A DNA stretch of 64,000 bases from Saccharopolyspora sp. SCSIO 74807 (GTDB lineage Bacteria; Actinomycetota; Actinomycetes; Mycobacteriales; Pseudonocardiaceae): NCBI RefSeq assembly GCF_037023755.1, contig NZ_CP146100.1, positions 4,123,501 through 4,187,500 of the forward strand. The letters are read 5' to 3'. A program made the position numbers and the translations under genes. The notes under the pieces are model-generated. The model had not been told where the DNA came from. It worked only from the letters and a program-made list of their open reading frames with translations, and made no database searches. Within the stretch, counting starts at the first letter, position 1; each line of letters starts with the position of its first letter. Positions 1-8,878 of this stretch are shown here, in pieces.

Positions 1-2
1 AC

Positions 3-50
3 GGTGGCGCTACCCGGCCTGCGCGCCGCACGTGCGAGGAGGCACCTTGA
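3..50 (+). CDS. possible 3' end of an upstream gene (partial)
   Basis: Only about 15 codons would lie in the window, ending at the TGA at 48-50. The sole support is a TTGA overlap with the TTG start at 47, the same stop/start coupling used by many gene pairs in this window. The product cannot be identified. Confidence 0.3.
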   Translation, partial: GGATRPARRTCEEAP

Positions 51-871
51 CCGATCCCGCCGGGCAGCGGGTCCGGTGCACCGTCACCGACGGCGTCGCC
101 GACGTGCTGCTGAACCGACCGGCCAAGCTCAACGCCCTGGACCCGGCGATGTTCAGCGCCCTGGTCGAGACCGGCCTGCGGTTGCGCGCGGACCCGCGGG
201 TGCGGGCCGTGGTCCTGCACGGCGACGGGCGCGGATTCTGCGCCGGGCTGGATTTCGAGTCGTTCAAGGCGATGAGCGGCGGCGGTGCGCCGGACCATCC
301 CGCGGCGGAACCGATCGGGCCCGCGAAAGCACTCGGGCAGCAGGCCGTGCACGTGTGGCGGGAGCTGCCGGTACCGGTGATCGCCGCGGTGCACGGCGTG
401 GCATTCGGCGGCGGGTTGCAGGTCGCCCTCGGCGCGGACCTCCGGGTGGTCGCCGCGGACGCCCGGCTGTCCGTCATGGAGATCAAGTGGGGTCTGATAC
501 CGGACATGACCGGCACGCAGGTGTTGCCGGAACTCGTGGGCCGGGACGTGGCGAAGGAACTCACCTTCACCGGCCGGGAGGTCGACGGCCGGGAGGCGGT
601 CTCGCTCGGGCTCGCCACCAAGCTCGCCGACGATCCGGCGGCGGCCGCCCGCGTTCTCGCCGCCGAGATCGCGGGCAAGAACCCGCACGCCGTGCGGCGG
701 GCCAAGGAGCTGCTCGACGCCGCGGGGCAGGTGAGCCTCGAAGAGGGTTTCGCCGCCGAGCAACGCGCGCTGGGCGCGCTGCTCGGCACCCCCAACCAGA
801 CCGAGGCGGTGCAGGCCGTTTTCGCCGGGCGCGCACCGGAATTCGCCGACCCGGAGGCCGCCGATGCCTGA
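47..871 (+). CDS. enoyl-CoA hydratase/isomerase (crotonase family)
   Basis: Crotonase-fold protein of 274 residues acting on an enoyl-CoA in fatty-acid-like catabolism. Seen: an oxyanion-hole segment GFCAGLD, a second one at VAFGGGLQ, and the MEIKWGLIP segment. In hydratases two glutamates are expected; here the first position (GGGLQVAL) is Gln and the second (MEIKWG) is Glu, so an isomerase-like or altered activity is possible (inference). The TTG at 47 is preferred over the GTG at 32 because GAGGAGG at 36-42 is correctly spaced only for the TTG. The stop overlaps the next gene's ATG by 8 bases, so the two are co-translated. Confidence 0.85.
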   Translation: MTDPAGQRVRCTVTDGVADVLLNRPAKLNALDPAMFSALVETGLRLRADPRVRAVVLHGDGRGFCAGLDFESFKAMSGGGAPDHPAAEPIGPAKALGQQAVHVWRELPVPVIAAVHGVAFGGGLQVALGADLRVVAADARLSVMEIKWGLIPDMTGTQVLPELVGRDVAKELTFTGREVDGREAVSLGLATKLADDPAAAARVLAAEIAGKNPHAVRRAKELLDAAGQVSLEEGFAAEQRALGALLGTPNQTEAVQAVFAGRAPEFADPEAADA

Positions 872-1634
872 CTCGCCGTTCGACCTCAGCGGACACGTCG
901 CGCTGGTGACCGGCGGCAACTCCGGGATCGGCCTGGCGATGGCCGATGCGCTGGCCGCGGCGGGCGCGGGCGTGTGCGTGTGGGGCACCAACGCCGAACG
1001 CAACGAAACCGCGGCTGAGCAGCTGCGCGCGCACGGCACCGACGTGCTTCCGCTGCGCTGCGACGTCTCGGACGAGGCGCAGGTCGCCGATGCGATGCGG
1101 CAACTGACCGACCACTTCGGACGGTTGGACTCGTGCTTCGCGAACGCCGGCGTCGGTGGGGCCGGGATGCGGTTCCTGGAAACGGACCTGAGCGAGTTCC
1201 ACCGCGTCACCCGCGTCAACGTCGACGGCGCGTTCCTGACCCTGCGGGCCGCGGCCGCGCAGCTGGTCGAGCAGGGCGAAGGCGGCAGCCTCGTCGGCAC
1301 CGCCAGCCTGGCCGCCGTGCAGGGGCAGCCGCGCGGGCAGGGGTACGCGGCCAGCAAGGGCGCGCTGATCTCGATGATCAAGTCGATCGCGATCGAGCTG
1401 TCCCGGCACAAGATCCGCGCGAACGCCGTGCTGCCGGGCTGGGTGAGCACGCCGATGGCCGATCCCGCGTTGCAATCGGAGCCGTTCCAGCGGCGAGTGC
1501 TGCCGCGGATGCCGGTGGGGCGCTGGGGCGAACCCGGCGATTTCGGCGCGCTCGCGGTGTATCTGGCCAGCCCGGCCAGCTCCTTCCACACGGCCGACAC
1601 GATCACCGTGGACGGCGGATACCTGGCGTTCTGA
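864..1634 (+). CDS. short-chain dehydrogenase/reductase (SDR)
   Basis: Classical SDR of 256 residues, NAD(P)-dependent oxidoreductase of an alcohol/ketone. Seen: the cofactor motif TGGNSGIG at residues 16-23, an NAGVGG segment, the YAASK catalytic Tyr-x3-Lys, and a VDGGY end typical of classical SDRs. It overlaps the preceding crotonase gene by 8 bases, suggesting that the two act on the same CoA ester or its product. Substrate unknown. Confidence 0.85.
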   Translation: MPDSPFDLSGHVALVTGGNSGIGLAMADALAAAGAGVCVWGTNAERNETAAEQLRAHGTDVLPLRCDVSDEAQVADAMRQLTDHFGRLDSCFANAGVGGAGMRFLETDLSEFHRVTRVNVDGAFLTLRAAAAQLVEQGEGGSLVGTASLAAVQGQPRGQGYAASKGALISMIKSIAIELSRHKIRANAVLPGWVSTPMADPALQSEPFQRRVLPRMPVGRWGEPGDFGALAVYLASPASSFHTADTITVDGGYLAF

Positions 1635-1644
1635 GCGAGCCGGA

Positions 1645-2841
1645 CTACGGCAGCGGCACCACGCGGCCCGCGGCGAGCACCAGCCGGATTTCGCGCAACG
1701 CGGCGAGATCGCTGAGCGGATCCCCTTCGACCACCAGCAGGTCCGCGGCGTAGCCGGGGGCGATGCGGCCGATCCGGTCGCCCTGGCCGATCCCGGTGGC
1801 GCTGCCCGTGGTGGCCAGTTCGATGATGCGCTCCAGCGGGAAACCGACGTGCTCGTAGAGTTCCAGCGCCTCGACGAAATCCCCGAAACCGGAGCGGTGG
1901 CTGACTCCGGCGTCCGTTCCGGTGATCAGCGGCACGCCGAGGTCATCCATCCAGCGCAACCGCTGCACCACGTTGCGGGCACTTGCCGGGCCGATGACCT
2001 GCATGAATTCGCGCCACTTCGCGGGTGTCGCCACGCAGGCCCGCACGCCGCGCTCGACCATCGCGCGGGCCACGTCGTCGCGCCGGTCGTGGCCCTCGCC
2101 GCCGGTGCGCATCCAGGTGCAGTGCTCGATGGTGTCCACGCCCGCCTCGGTGGCCGCCGCGATCGAGTCCGACCCGTGCGCGTGGGCCGCGACCGGAAGT
2201 CCCGCGTCGCGCGCCTCCCGCACGATCAGCTTCAGCTCGGCGACGCCGAACTGCTCCTCGCGCATGGACACCGACTCCGGGGTGAGCGACCCGCCGGAGG
2301 CCATGACCTTGATGACGTCGGCACCGAGCGCGGCGTTGCGCCGGATCCGCTCCCGGATCGCTTCCGGACCGTCCACTTCGCCACCGAGGAACCAGCAGTG
2401 CCCGAGCGGCGGTGTCAGCGGCGGCCCGGCGGCGAGGATGCGCGGGCCGAGCAGCTCACCGCGTTCGACGGCCGCGCGGACCTGGAACACCAGCCCGTCC
2501 CGGTCGCCCAAGTCGCGCACCGTCGTGACACCGGAGGCCAGGGCCTGCTGCGCTCGCCCGGCCATGCCGAGCAGCAGCGCGGAGTCGTCGATGGCGCGCA
2601 GCTCGTCGACCACGTGCGGCCCGCAGTTGAACGCCAGGTGCACGTGGCAGTTGATCAAGCCGGGGAGTATCGCGTGCCGCGGGTGGTCCGAGCGGAGTGC
2701 GTCGTCATCGGCCGCGCGCTCGATCTCCTCCCGCGGACCCGCCGCGGTGATCGTGTCGCCGTCGATGAGCACGGCGCCGTCCTTGATGCGCTGCCCGACC
2801 GGTCCGGCCAGGACCTCGCGCGCGGTGATCAGTCGTTGCAC
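1645..2841 (-). CDS. metal-dependent amidohydrolase (imidazolonepropionase-like)
   Basis: Amidohydrolase-superfamily protein of 398 residues with the split N-terminal/C-terminal beta-sandwich layout of imidazolonepropionase-like and prolidase-like enzymes. Seen: the metal-binding HVHL after GLINC, VAAHAHG in mid-protein and TGTDAG near residue 310, matching the HxH, His and Asp ligands of the family. It starts at GTG 2841 with only a weak ribosome binding site. It converges with the SDR before it, 10 bases apart. Substrate class (cyclic amide, dipeptide or other) cannot be told. Confidence 0.8.
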   Translation of the reverse strand: MQRLITAREVLAGPVGQRIKDGAVLIDGDTITAAGPREEIERAADDDALRSDHPRHAILPGLINCHVHLAFNCGPHVVDELRAIDDSALLLGMAGRAQQALASGVTTVRDLGDRDGLVFQVRAAVERGELLGPRILAAGPPLTPPLGHCWFLGGEVDGPEAIRERIRRNAALGADVIKVMASGGSLTPESVSMREEQFGVAELKLIVREARDAGLPVAAHAHGSDSIAAATEAGVDTIEHCTWMRTGGEGHDRRDDVARAMVERGVRACVATPAKWREFMQVIGPASARNVVQRLRWMDDLGVPLITGTDAGVSHRSGFGDFVEALELYEHVGFPLERIIELATTGSATGIGQGDRIGRIAPGYAADLLVVEGDPLSDLAALREIRLVLAAGRVVPLP

Positions 2842-2959
2842 GAGACGGATTTCTACCTGCCGGGCACCGGGCTTCGGTACCGAATCGGCGAGTCCGGCCG
2901 CGAATCTTGCTCCGGTCGTGCGATGAGCGCGGCGCCCGCAGGCGAGTGGCAGCTACCGG

Positions 2960-4015
2960 CTAGCCGCCTTCCGGCCCCCTCGCCAGTTCGTGCAGGTCTC
3001 GCGCGACCAGCCGGATCTCGCTGGCCAGCTCCGACGAGCCGGGCGGCAGCCCCGTCGGGTCGATCCGCGTCGCGGGGGCTGCGAGTTCGCGGGCGCTCTC
3101 CCGGTTCCGGTCGGCCAGCGGGGCCGCGCAGAAGGTCCGCACCGCCTCGGCCAGGTCGTCGACCACCTGGACCAGCCAGTCCGGCGCGCCGTCCTGCCGG
3201 GCGAGCAGCTTGTGCGTGGCGCGCGCGACCAGCACCGAGTCGGTGTGCACCGGGTCGACTCCGGCCAGGTGCTCGTCCAGCGTCAGCACCGCGGCCCGCT
3301 GCCGCCGGCCGCGCACGGACTGCCGGGCCAGCGCCCGCGCGGACTGCCGGGCGGTTTCGAACGCCGCGAGCTCGTGGTGGCCGCGGCGGACCCGTTCCAG
3401 GTTCTGCCAAGCCGCCTCCGGATCGGCTCGCCGCAGCGCGTCCGCGGCACCGCGCAGGCCCTCCGCGGCGGGCGAGAGCGCCGCGCACACCGAGTTCGAC
3501 AGGATCGTCAGCGGGCTCGGAGTGACCAGCACCTGGCTCACCAGCAGCGCCAGTGCCCCGCCGATGAGCGCGCTGAACAGCCTGCTGAACCCGGTCTGCG
3601 GCGCGTGCAGCGCGATCACCAGCAGCGCGGCCACCCCGGCCTGGATGATCGGCAGCGGATTGGTGCTGGCCGTGGTGACCAGCAAGGTCGCCACCAGCAC
3701 CGCCAGCGCGGGCTGCCACGGCCCGACCCCCAAGTAGCGCACCAGCACTTCGCCGACCGCCACGCCCGTCAGCACACCGCCGATGACTCGGAACGCCCGG
3801 CGGCCCCGCGCGCCGGGTTCGTCCACCAGGCTGACCATGGAAGCGATCGGGGCGAAGATCGGCGCAGGCGGGCTCAGCAGCAGCGAGGCGATCCACCACG
3901 CGAGCCCGGCGGTCACCGAGGCCAGCAGCACGCGTCGCAGGGCGTGCCGCACGCGCGCGGCGACGCGGTGCAGCGGGATTCTGTTGAACGTCGGGCGGCT
4001 GGACACGGCCAACAT
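2960..4015 (-). CDS. FUSC-family membrane protein
   Basis: 351-residue protein with a membrane half (residues about 25-170, several hydrophobic segments) and a soluble, Arg/Ala-rich C-terminal half. The run after residue 30 (SVTAGLAWWIASLLL, then PIFAPIASMVSLV) matches the fusaric-acid-resistance/aromatic-acid-exporter (FUSC) family layout, whose members are proposed to export aromatic carboxylic acids. That role is family knowledge; nothing here fixes the substrate. It is short compared with full-length AaeB-type exporters but normal for the actinobacterial one-block form. Transcribed away from the sugar isomerase. Confidence 0.7.
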   Translation of the reverse strand: MLAVSSRPTFNRIPLHRVAARVRHALRRVLLASVTAGLAWWIASLLLSPPAPIFAPIASMVSLVDEPGARGRRAFRVIGGVLTGVAVGEVLVRYLGVGPWQPALAVLVATLLVTTASTNPLPIIQAGVAALLVIALHAPQTGFSRLFSALIGGALALLVSQVLVTPSPLTILSNSVCAALSPAAEGLRGAADALRRADPEAAWQNLERVRRGHHELAAFETARQSARALARQSVRGRRQRAAVLTLDEHLAGVDPVHTDSVLVARATHKLLARQDGAPDWLVQVVDDLAEAVRTFCAAPLADRNRESARELAAPATRIDPTGLPPGSSELASEIRLVARDLHELARGPEGG

Positions 4016-4072
4016 GGTCCCCGATCACGGCGGTGCGGGCTCGACGCGCGAGACCCCGGTTCGACGCGAGAG

Positions 4073-4083
4073 TCCACTGTGGA
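4073..4083. repeat. TCCANNGTGGA palindrome copy
   Basis: Perfect copy (TCCACTGTGGA) of a short palindrome that recurs in coding and non-coding positions in this window. This one lies between the divergent FUSC and isomerase genes, about 90 bases upstream of the isomerase start, so it could also be an operator. Confidence 0.4.
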
Positions 4084-4170
4084 GGAGTCAGCCGGGAGGC
4101 GTCCTCCCGCGGGCCGCCGGAATGTGCCAAGCTGTTCGGCCGGACCGCTGGAGAATCGGAGGGTGGCGTC

Positions 4171-5373
4171 GTGACCGAGCAACCGCAGGTGCCGGAGTGG
4201 GTGCGCAACGAGCCGGAACGGCTGCTGGCCTTCGCCGACGCGGCCGCGCACCCCGACGGCGGGTTCGCCTGGCTGGACGAAACCGGCCGGCCGGTCGCCG
4301 ACCGGCCGGTGGAAACGTGGATCACCTGCCGGATGACCCACGTGTTCGCGCTGGCCGTCGCGCAGGGGCGCGATGAGCTGCGCGAGAAGGTCGACATCGG
4401 CGTCGCCGCGTTGCGCGGGCTGTTGCACGACGACGAACACGGTGGCTGGTTCGCATCGGCGAACGCTCGAGGGCCCGTCGCCGCGCACAAGGGCGCTTAC
4501 GAGCACGCCTTCGTCGTGCTGGCCGCCGCCAGCGCTGCGGCGATCGGCGCCGACGGTGGCCGCGAGCTGCTGCGGGACGCGCTGCAGGTCGTCGAGAACC
4601 GGTTCTGGGAGGAGGGGCCCGGGTTGGTCGCGGACTCCTGGGACCGCACGTGGACCGAGCTGGAGGACTACCGCGGCGTCAACGCGAACATGCACACCGT
4701 GGAGGCGATGCTGGCCGCGGCCGATGTGACCGGCGACCGGGTCTGGTCCGACCGCGCCGCGCGCATCGTGCAAGCCGTGGTGCACGGCTTCGCCCGCGAG
4801 CACCATTGGCGGCTGCCGGAGCACTTCGACCCGCGCTGGAACGTGCGGCTGGAGTACAACCGGGACAAGCCCGCCGACCCGTTCCGGCCATACGGGGTGA
4901 CCATCGGCCACCTGCTGGAATGGGCGCGGCTGGCGCTGCACACCCGAGTCGCGCTGGGCGACGCCGCGCCCGGGTGGCTGCTCGAGGACGCGCGTGAGCT
5001 GTTCGCCACCGCGGTGCGCGACGGCTGGAACGCCGACGGCGCGGAAGGCTTCGTCTACACCACCGACTTCGACGCCACGCCGGTCGTGCGCAACAGGTTG
5101 CACTGGGTGCTGGCCGAAGCCATGGCGACCGCTTGGACGCTGCACCAGGTCACCGGCGAGCAGGAGTACGCGCAGTGGTTCCAGGAGTGGGCCGCGCACG
5201 CCGAACACTTCTTCGTCGACCGCGAGTCCGGTTCGTGGCACCACGAGCTCGACGAGCACAACCGACCGGCCGACACCGTCTGGGAAGGCAAGCCGGACGT
5301 TTACCACGCCTACCAGGCGACGCTGCTGCCCCGGCTCGCACCGGCGGCTTCGTTCATCGGCGCGCTGGCGTGA
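4171..5373 (+). CDS. AGE-family sugar isomerase/epimerase (YihS / mannose-isomerase type)
   Basis: 400-residue (alpha/alpha)6-barrel protein of the N-acylglucosamine 2-epimerase superfamily, interconverting an aldose and ketose. Residues recalled as catalytic in YihS have counterparts: Arg54 (ITCRMTH), His175 (ANMHTVEA), His247 and Glu250 (IGHLLEW) and His379 (DVYHAYQ), numbered almost as in YihS. That supports a sulfoquinovose- or mannose-isomerase-like enzyme; the two cannot be separated by eye. Start GTG 4171 is chosen for the GGAGGGT upstream and because the conserved N-terminus begins there. There are no other sulfoquinovose genes nearby. Confidence 0.85.
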   Translation: MTEQPQVPEWVRNEPERLLAFADAAAHPDGGFAWLDETGRPVADRPVETWITCRMTHVFALAVAQGRDELREKVDIGVAALRGLLHDDEHGGWFASANARGPVAAHKGAYEHAFVVLAAASAAAIGADGGRELLRDALQVVENRFWEEGPGLVADSWDRTWTELEDYRGVNANMHTVEAMLAAADVTGDRVWSDRAARIVQAVVHGFAREHHWRLPEHFDPRWNVRLEYNRDKPADPFRPYGVTIGHLLEWARLALHTRVALGDAAPGWLLEDARELFATAVRDGWNADGAEGFVYTTDFDATPVVRNRLHWVLAEAMATAWTLHQVTGEQEYAQWFQEWAAHAEHFFVDRESGSWHHELDEHNRPADTVWEGKPDVYHAYQATLLPRLAPAASFIGALA

Positions 5374-5403
5374 GGTTCTGCTCGGAATGACCTGCGTGGC
5401 GGC
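5374..5403 (+). repeat. intergenic repeat copy (GTTCT...GAATGA...GCGT.GCGG)
   Basis: Immediately after the isomerase stop. It lines up with 7174-7200: GTTCT, 4-5 variable bases, GAATGA, 3 bases, GCGT, 1 base, GCGG. Diverged copy of the intergenic repeat described in the findings. Confidence 0.4.
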
Positions 5404-5503
5404 GGGGTGGTGGTGCCGATCGTGCTGCAGCCGCTTAGCAGAGCGATGGTCAAAAAGGGAATGACCGTTGCGGTGCGATCTGATCCGCGGCAGCGTGCTC
5501 GGC

Positions 5504-5980
5504 ATGTCCGATCTTCCGGAAGCGCGCAGAGCGCACCAGCAAGACGTCGATTCCCTGTTGCGGTTGCGCGTGCGGATGCTCGCCGACATGGGCGTCGCGG
5601 TCTCGGACGTCGAATGGCGCGCCGCTGCCCGCGAGTGGTTCACCGACCGCCTGCGGCGGCCGGGGGAGTTCGCCGCGTTCGTGGTGGATGACCCCGAGGG
5701 CGGAGTGGTCAGCTGCGCGGTCGGCCTGTGCGAGCCGGTCCCGCCCGGTCCCGGCAATCACGCCGGGCTGCACGGCCGGGTGCTCAACATGAGCACCGAA
5801 CCGGCACACCGCAGGCGCGGCTACGCGAAGTCGTGCCTGCAGGCGTTGCTCGACTGGTTCCAAGCCGAAACACCTGCGCGGGTGATCAACCTCAACGCCA
5901 CCGCGGAAGGGGTCCGCATGTACGAGTCCATGGGGTTCCGACGACCGGACAACACGGCATTGCGACTCCGGTTGACCTGA
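5504..5980 (+). CDS. GNAT-family N-acetyltransferase
   Basis: 158 residues. The acetyl-CoA binding segment is visible as the motif-A-like stretch around STEPAHRRRGYAKSCL (Arg-Arg-x-Gly-Tyr-Ala) and the C-terminal MYESMGF segment is typical of GNAT proteins. Substrate unknown. ATG 5504 gives a normal N-terminus (MSDLPEARRA); an upstream TTG at 5468, preceded by AAAGGGA, would add 12 residues and cannot be excluded. Single gene flanked by repeat copies on both sides. Confidence 0.8.
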   Translation: MSDLPEARRAHQQDVDSLLRLRVRMLADMGVAVSDVEWRAAAREWFTDRLRRPGEFAAFVVDDPEGGVVSCAVGLCEPVPPGPGNHAGLHGRVLNMSTEPAHRRRGYAKSCLQALLDWFQAETPARVINLNATAEGVRMYESMGFRRPDNTALRLRLT

Positions 5981-5982
5981 AG

Positions 5983-6010
5983 AGTGTTCGGGAAGCGGTT
6001 TGCGTAGATG
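5983..6010 (+). repeat. intergenic repeat copy (CGGTTTGCGTAG form)
   Basis: Begins two bases after the acetyltransferase stop. AGTG followed by AAGCGGTTTGCGTAG matches AGTG...AAACGGTTTGCGTAG at 47890-47913, in the same position just after a stop codon. Confidence 0.4.
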
Positions 6011-6135
6011 GGCGGGCTGAGTCCTCGGACACCTGCACGCCGCATGCCACAGCACTTTCCCGCCGCCGTCCGGTGTTGATCGCCGGTGCGCGGGTACCCG
6101 GGGCGCGAATGAAGCCGAATCCGAAGGAGGCGGCC

Positions 6136-7161
6136 GTGAAGTTCGTCGCTGTGCTCTACCCCGGCCCCACCGAGCGGCACGTCGACCACTCCGGGCTCGA
6201 CCTGCTCGGCAGCACCGAAGGGGCACTGGGCCTGACGAAACTGCTGGAGTCGGAAGGGCACGAGCTCGTGGCGCTCAGCGACCGGGATGAGGCGCTGCGC
6301 GAGCACCTCCCGGACGCGGACGTGTTCATCACGACCCCGTTCTGGCCGACTTACCTCTCCGCCGACGCCCTGGACCGGGCGAAGCGGCTGAAGCTGGTGC
6401 TCACCGCCGGTGTCGGCTCGGACCACATCGACGCCGATGCCGCCACCCGCAACGGGATCACCGTCGCCGAGGTCACCGGCAGCAACGTGGTCAGCGTGGC
6501 CGAGCACGCCGTGATGCAACTGCTCACCTTGGTGCGCAACTACATCCCGGCCTACCAGCAGGTCCTGGACGGGCGCTGGGACATCGCCGACATCGCGGCG
6601 CGTTCGCACGACCTGGAGGACAAGACCGTCGGAATCATCGGCATGGGCCAGATCGGGCAGCGGATCGCGTTGCGGCTCAAGGGTTTCGACGTCAAGGTGC
6701 TGTACAACACCAAGCACCGCCGCAGTTCCACCGAGGAATCGGTGTTCGCGGCGCGCTACAAGCACCTGGACGACCTGGTGCACCAGTCCGATGCGATCGT
6801 GCTTTCCTGCCCGTTGACCGACGAGACCCGGGGCCTGTTCAACGAGGAACGGCTGCGCTCGATGAAACCCGGTTCGTGGCTGGTGAACATCGCGCGCGGC
6901 CAGATCGTGGACACCGACGCCCTGGTGCGGGTACTCGACGACGGGCATCTCGGCGGATACGCGGGTGACGTGTGGTATCCGCAGCCCGCGCCGTCCGACC
7001 ACCCGTGGCGGACCATGCCGGGACACGCGATGACGCCGCACGTTTCCGGCACGAGCCTGGAAGCCCAGCAGCGGTATGCCGCCGGAATCCAGGACACCGT
7101 ACGGCGTTTCCTCAACGCGCAACCGCTGCAGGAAGATTACGTGGTCGCTGCCCCGAAGTGA
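6136..7161 (+). CDS. NAD(P)-dependent formate dehydrogenase (D-2-hydroxyacid dehydrogenase superfamily)
   Basis: 341-residue enzyme oxidising formate to CO2. It follows the Pseudomonas-type formate dehydrogenase closely: TPFWP, TAGVGSDH, an EVTGSN segment with Asn117, Arg254 (IARGQ), Gln283 in PQPAPSDHPWRTMP and His302 in MTPHVSG, which are the formate- and transition-state-binding residues of that family. The dinucleotide motif GMGQIG is at 169-174. The position equivalent to the NAD-specifying Asp221 of the Pseudomonas enzyme is Thr192 (YNTKHRR), which may relax or shift specificity to NADP (inference). GTG 6136 is chosen because AAGGAGG at 6124-6130 sits ideally before it. It is about 60 residues shorter than the Pseudomonas enzyme, lacking its N-terminal and C-terminal extensions. 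Confidence 0.88.
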   Translation: MKFVAVLYPGPTERHVDHSGLDLLGSTEGALGLTKLLESEGHELVALSDRDEALREHLPDADVFITTPFWPTYLSADALDRAKRLKLVLTAGVGSDHIDADAATRNGITVAEVTGSNVVSVAEHAVMQLLTLVRNYIPAYQQVLDGRWDIADIAARSHDLEDKTVGIIGMGQIGQRIALRLKGFDVKVLYNTKHRRSSTEESVFAARYKHLDDLVHQSDAIVLSCPLTDETRGLFNEERLRSMKPGSWLVNIARGQIVDTDALVRVLDDGHLGGYAGDVWYPQPAPSDHPWRTMPGHAMTPHVSGTSLEAQQRYAAGIQDTVRRFLNAQPLQEDYVVAAPK

Positions 7162-7173
7162 TCCCGGCCAGCA

Positions 7174-7225
7174 GAGTTCTTTCAGAATGATTCGCGTAGC
7201 GGAACCTCAGCGGCTTCGCCGCTGA
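7174..7225 (+). repeat. intergenic repeat copy with hairpin
   Basis: Contains GTAGCGGAACCTCAG (7196-7210), shared exactly with copies at 28784-28798 and 47922-47936. It runs into a perfect 8-bp stem TCAGCGGC / GCCGCTGA with a TTC loop (7207-7225). Confidence 0.55.
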
Positions 7226-7264
7226 CAAGACAAGGCCCGAAAACCACACTGAGATGACTCCTGA

Positions 7265-7301
7265 GTGGACGGACCGGTCCCGTCCGGACGGGTCCGTCCA
7301 C
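7265..7301. terminator. bidirectional terminator-like hairpin
   Basis: Perfect 11-bp inverted repeat GTGGACGGACC / GGTCCGTCCAC with a 15-base GC-rich loop, between the convergent formate dehydrogenase and aldehyde dehydrogenase genes. There is no T-run, as is common for actinobacterial terminators. Confidence 0.6.
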
Positions 7302-7323
7302 CGGCGGAGATCAGCCGAGTCGA

Positions 7324-8862
7324 TCACTTGGCCCGGCCGTGGCGGAACGCGATGACGCGTTTGATGATGCGCATGGTGGCGGCGCTGCGGCGGAAGCTCA
7401 TCAACGCCATGCCCGGAACGGCGAAGCGCTGCCGTGCGATGGAGTGCGGGCGGGAGAACGCCAGCAGTCCTTCGGATCCGTGGATGCGCCCGAAACCGGA
7501 TTCACCGACCCCGCCGAACGGCAATCCGGCGATACCGGCGAACCCGAGCACCGAGTTGATCGAAGTCGCCCCGGCACGCAGTCGGCGGGCGATCTCCATC
7601 CCGCGGTTGCGGGAGAAGACCGTGGAGGCGAGCCCGTAGCTGGTCGCGTTGGCCAGCTCGACCGCCTCGTCCACCGAGTCGACGGTGCGCACCGTCATCG
7701 TCGGCCCGAAGGTTTCTTCCCGCACAGCAGCGGAATCCTCATCGGTGTCGACGAGCACGACCGGATCGACGAACGGGGCGCGAACCGAATCACTGCCACC
7801 GACGACGGCCTTCGCCCCGTGCGACCAAGCATCCTCGATGTGCTCGCGGACGATGTCCACTTGCGACGGAACGGTCATCGGGCCGTACGAATCGCCGGCG
7901 CGCACGCCGCGCAGCTCGCGCGCCAGCGCCTCCACGAACCGCTCGCGCAGCGAGCGCACGACGTAGATCCGCTCGACCCCGACGCAGGTCTGCCCGCTGT
8001 TGGACACCGCGCCCCACGCCGCGGCCTCGGCCGCGGCGGAGACGTCGGCGTCGTCGGCGACGATCAGCGCGTCCTTCCCGCCGCATTCCACCAGGACGGG
8101 AGTGAGCGTCTCCGAGCACGAGGCCATGATCTTCTTGCCGGTGGGGCTGGAGCCGGTGAGCGCGAGTTTGTCCACACCGGACCGGCACAGCGCCGCCCCG
8201 GTCTCGCCCGCGCCCTGCACCGTGGCCAGCACGCCTTGCGGTGCCTCGGGATTCGCCTTGTGGAAGGCTTCCGCGAAGTAGCGGCCCACGGCGGGCGTGT
8301 GCTCGCTCGGCTTGAAAACCACCGTGTTGCCCGCGGCGAGCGAGTAGGCGATCGACCCGTTCGGCGTGTACAGCGGATAGTTCCACGGCCCGATCACGCC
8401 GACCACGCCCAGCGGCCGCTGCTCCACCCTGGCGGCGAAGTTCGACATCAACGGGCCCGGTGAGACCGACCGGGACCGCAGCACCGAGCGCGCGTTCTTG
8501 GCCGCCCAGCGGATGTGCTCCAGCGTCAGCACGAGCTCCAGGTACGCGTCGTCGAGCGGCTTGCCGTTCTCCCGGCGGGTCAGCTCCGTCAGCTCGTCGG
8601 CGTGCTGCGTGAGGTGTGCCGCCCATCGCAGCAGGCAGCGCTGCCGACCGGCGAAGTCCAGCCCGCTCCACCACGCGGCGGCTTCCCGCGCCCGTGCCAC
8701 CGCGTCGGCGACCTCGGCAGGGCCGTCGACGGAGAAGGTCGCCACGACCGAACCGTCGGCCGGATCGGTCGAGACCAGCTGCGCCGATTCCCCTGCCCGG
8801 GCCGACTCAGCTGCCCGGCCCGCCTCGCCTGCCTGGCCCGCGGACGTCGTTGTCCTGGTCAT
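7324..8862 (-). CDS. aldehyde dehydrogenase
   Basis: 512-residue NAD(P)-dependent aldehyde dehydrogenase. Catalytic Cys293 (SGQTCVG), general base Glu259 (LVECGGK), Asn161 in GPWNYPL and the cofactor Lys184 in VFKPSE are all present. Residues 1-30 are an Ala/Gly/Glu-rich low-complexity leader. The gene lies 16 bases downstream of the acyl-CoA dehydrogenase on the same strand, with GGGAGG before its ATG, so the pair probably forms one operon oxidising an aldehyde and its acyl-CoA. Confidence 0.88.
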   Translation of the reverse strand: MTRTTTSAGQAGEAGRAAESARAGESAQLVSTDPADGSVVATFSVDGPAEVADAVARAREAAAWWSGLDFAGRQRCLLRWAAHLTQHADELTELTRRENGKPLDDAYLELVLTLEHIRWAAKNARSVLRSRSVSPGPLMSNFAARVEQRPLGVVGVIGPWNYPLYTPNGSIAYSLAAGNTVVFKPSEHTPAVGRYFAEAFHKANPEAPQGVLATVQGAGETGAALCRSGVDKLALTGSSPTGKKIMASCSETLTPVLVECGGKDALIVADDADVSAAAEAAAWGAVSNSGQTCVGVERIYVVRSLRERFVEALARELRGVRAGDSYGPMTVPSQVDIVREHIEDAWSHGAKAVVGGSDSVRAPFVDPVVLVDTDEDSAAVREETFGPTMTVRTVDSVDEAVELANATSYGLASTVFSRNRGMEIARRLRAGATSINSVLGFAGIAGLPFGGVGESGFGRIHGSEGLLAFSRPHSIARQRFAVPGMALMSFRRSAATMRIIKRVIAFRHGRAK

Positions 8863-8878
8863 GATCGCGCCTCCCGAT

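Noticed and set aside
1849-3525. 558-codon plus-strand frame
   Set aside because: Antisense to the amidohydrolase and FUSC genes, both with clear family motifs.
4171-5373. Calling the isomerase sulfoquinovose isomerase (yihS)
   Set aside because: Catalytic residues are shared with mannose isomerases and no sulfoquinovose transport, kinase or aldolase gene is nearby.
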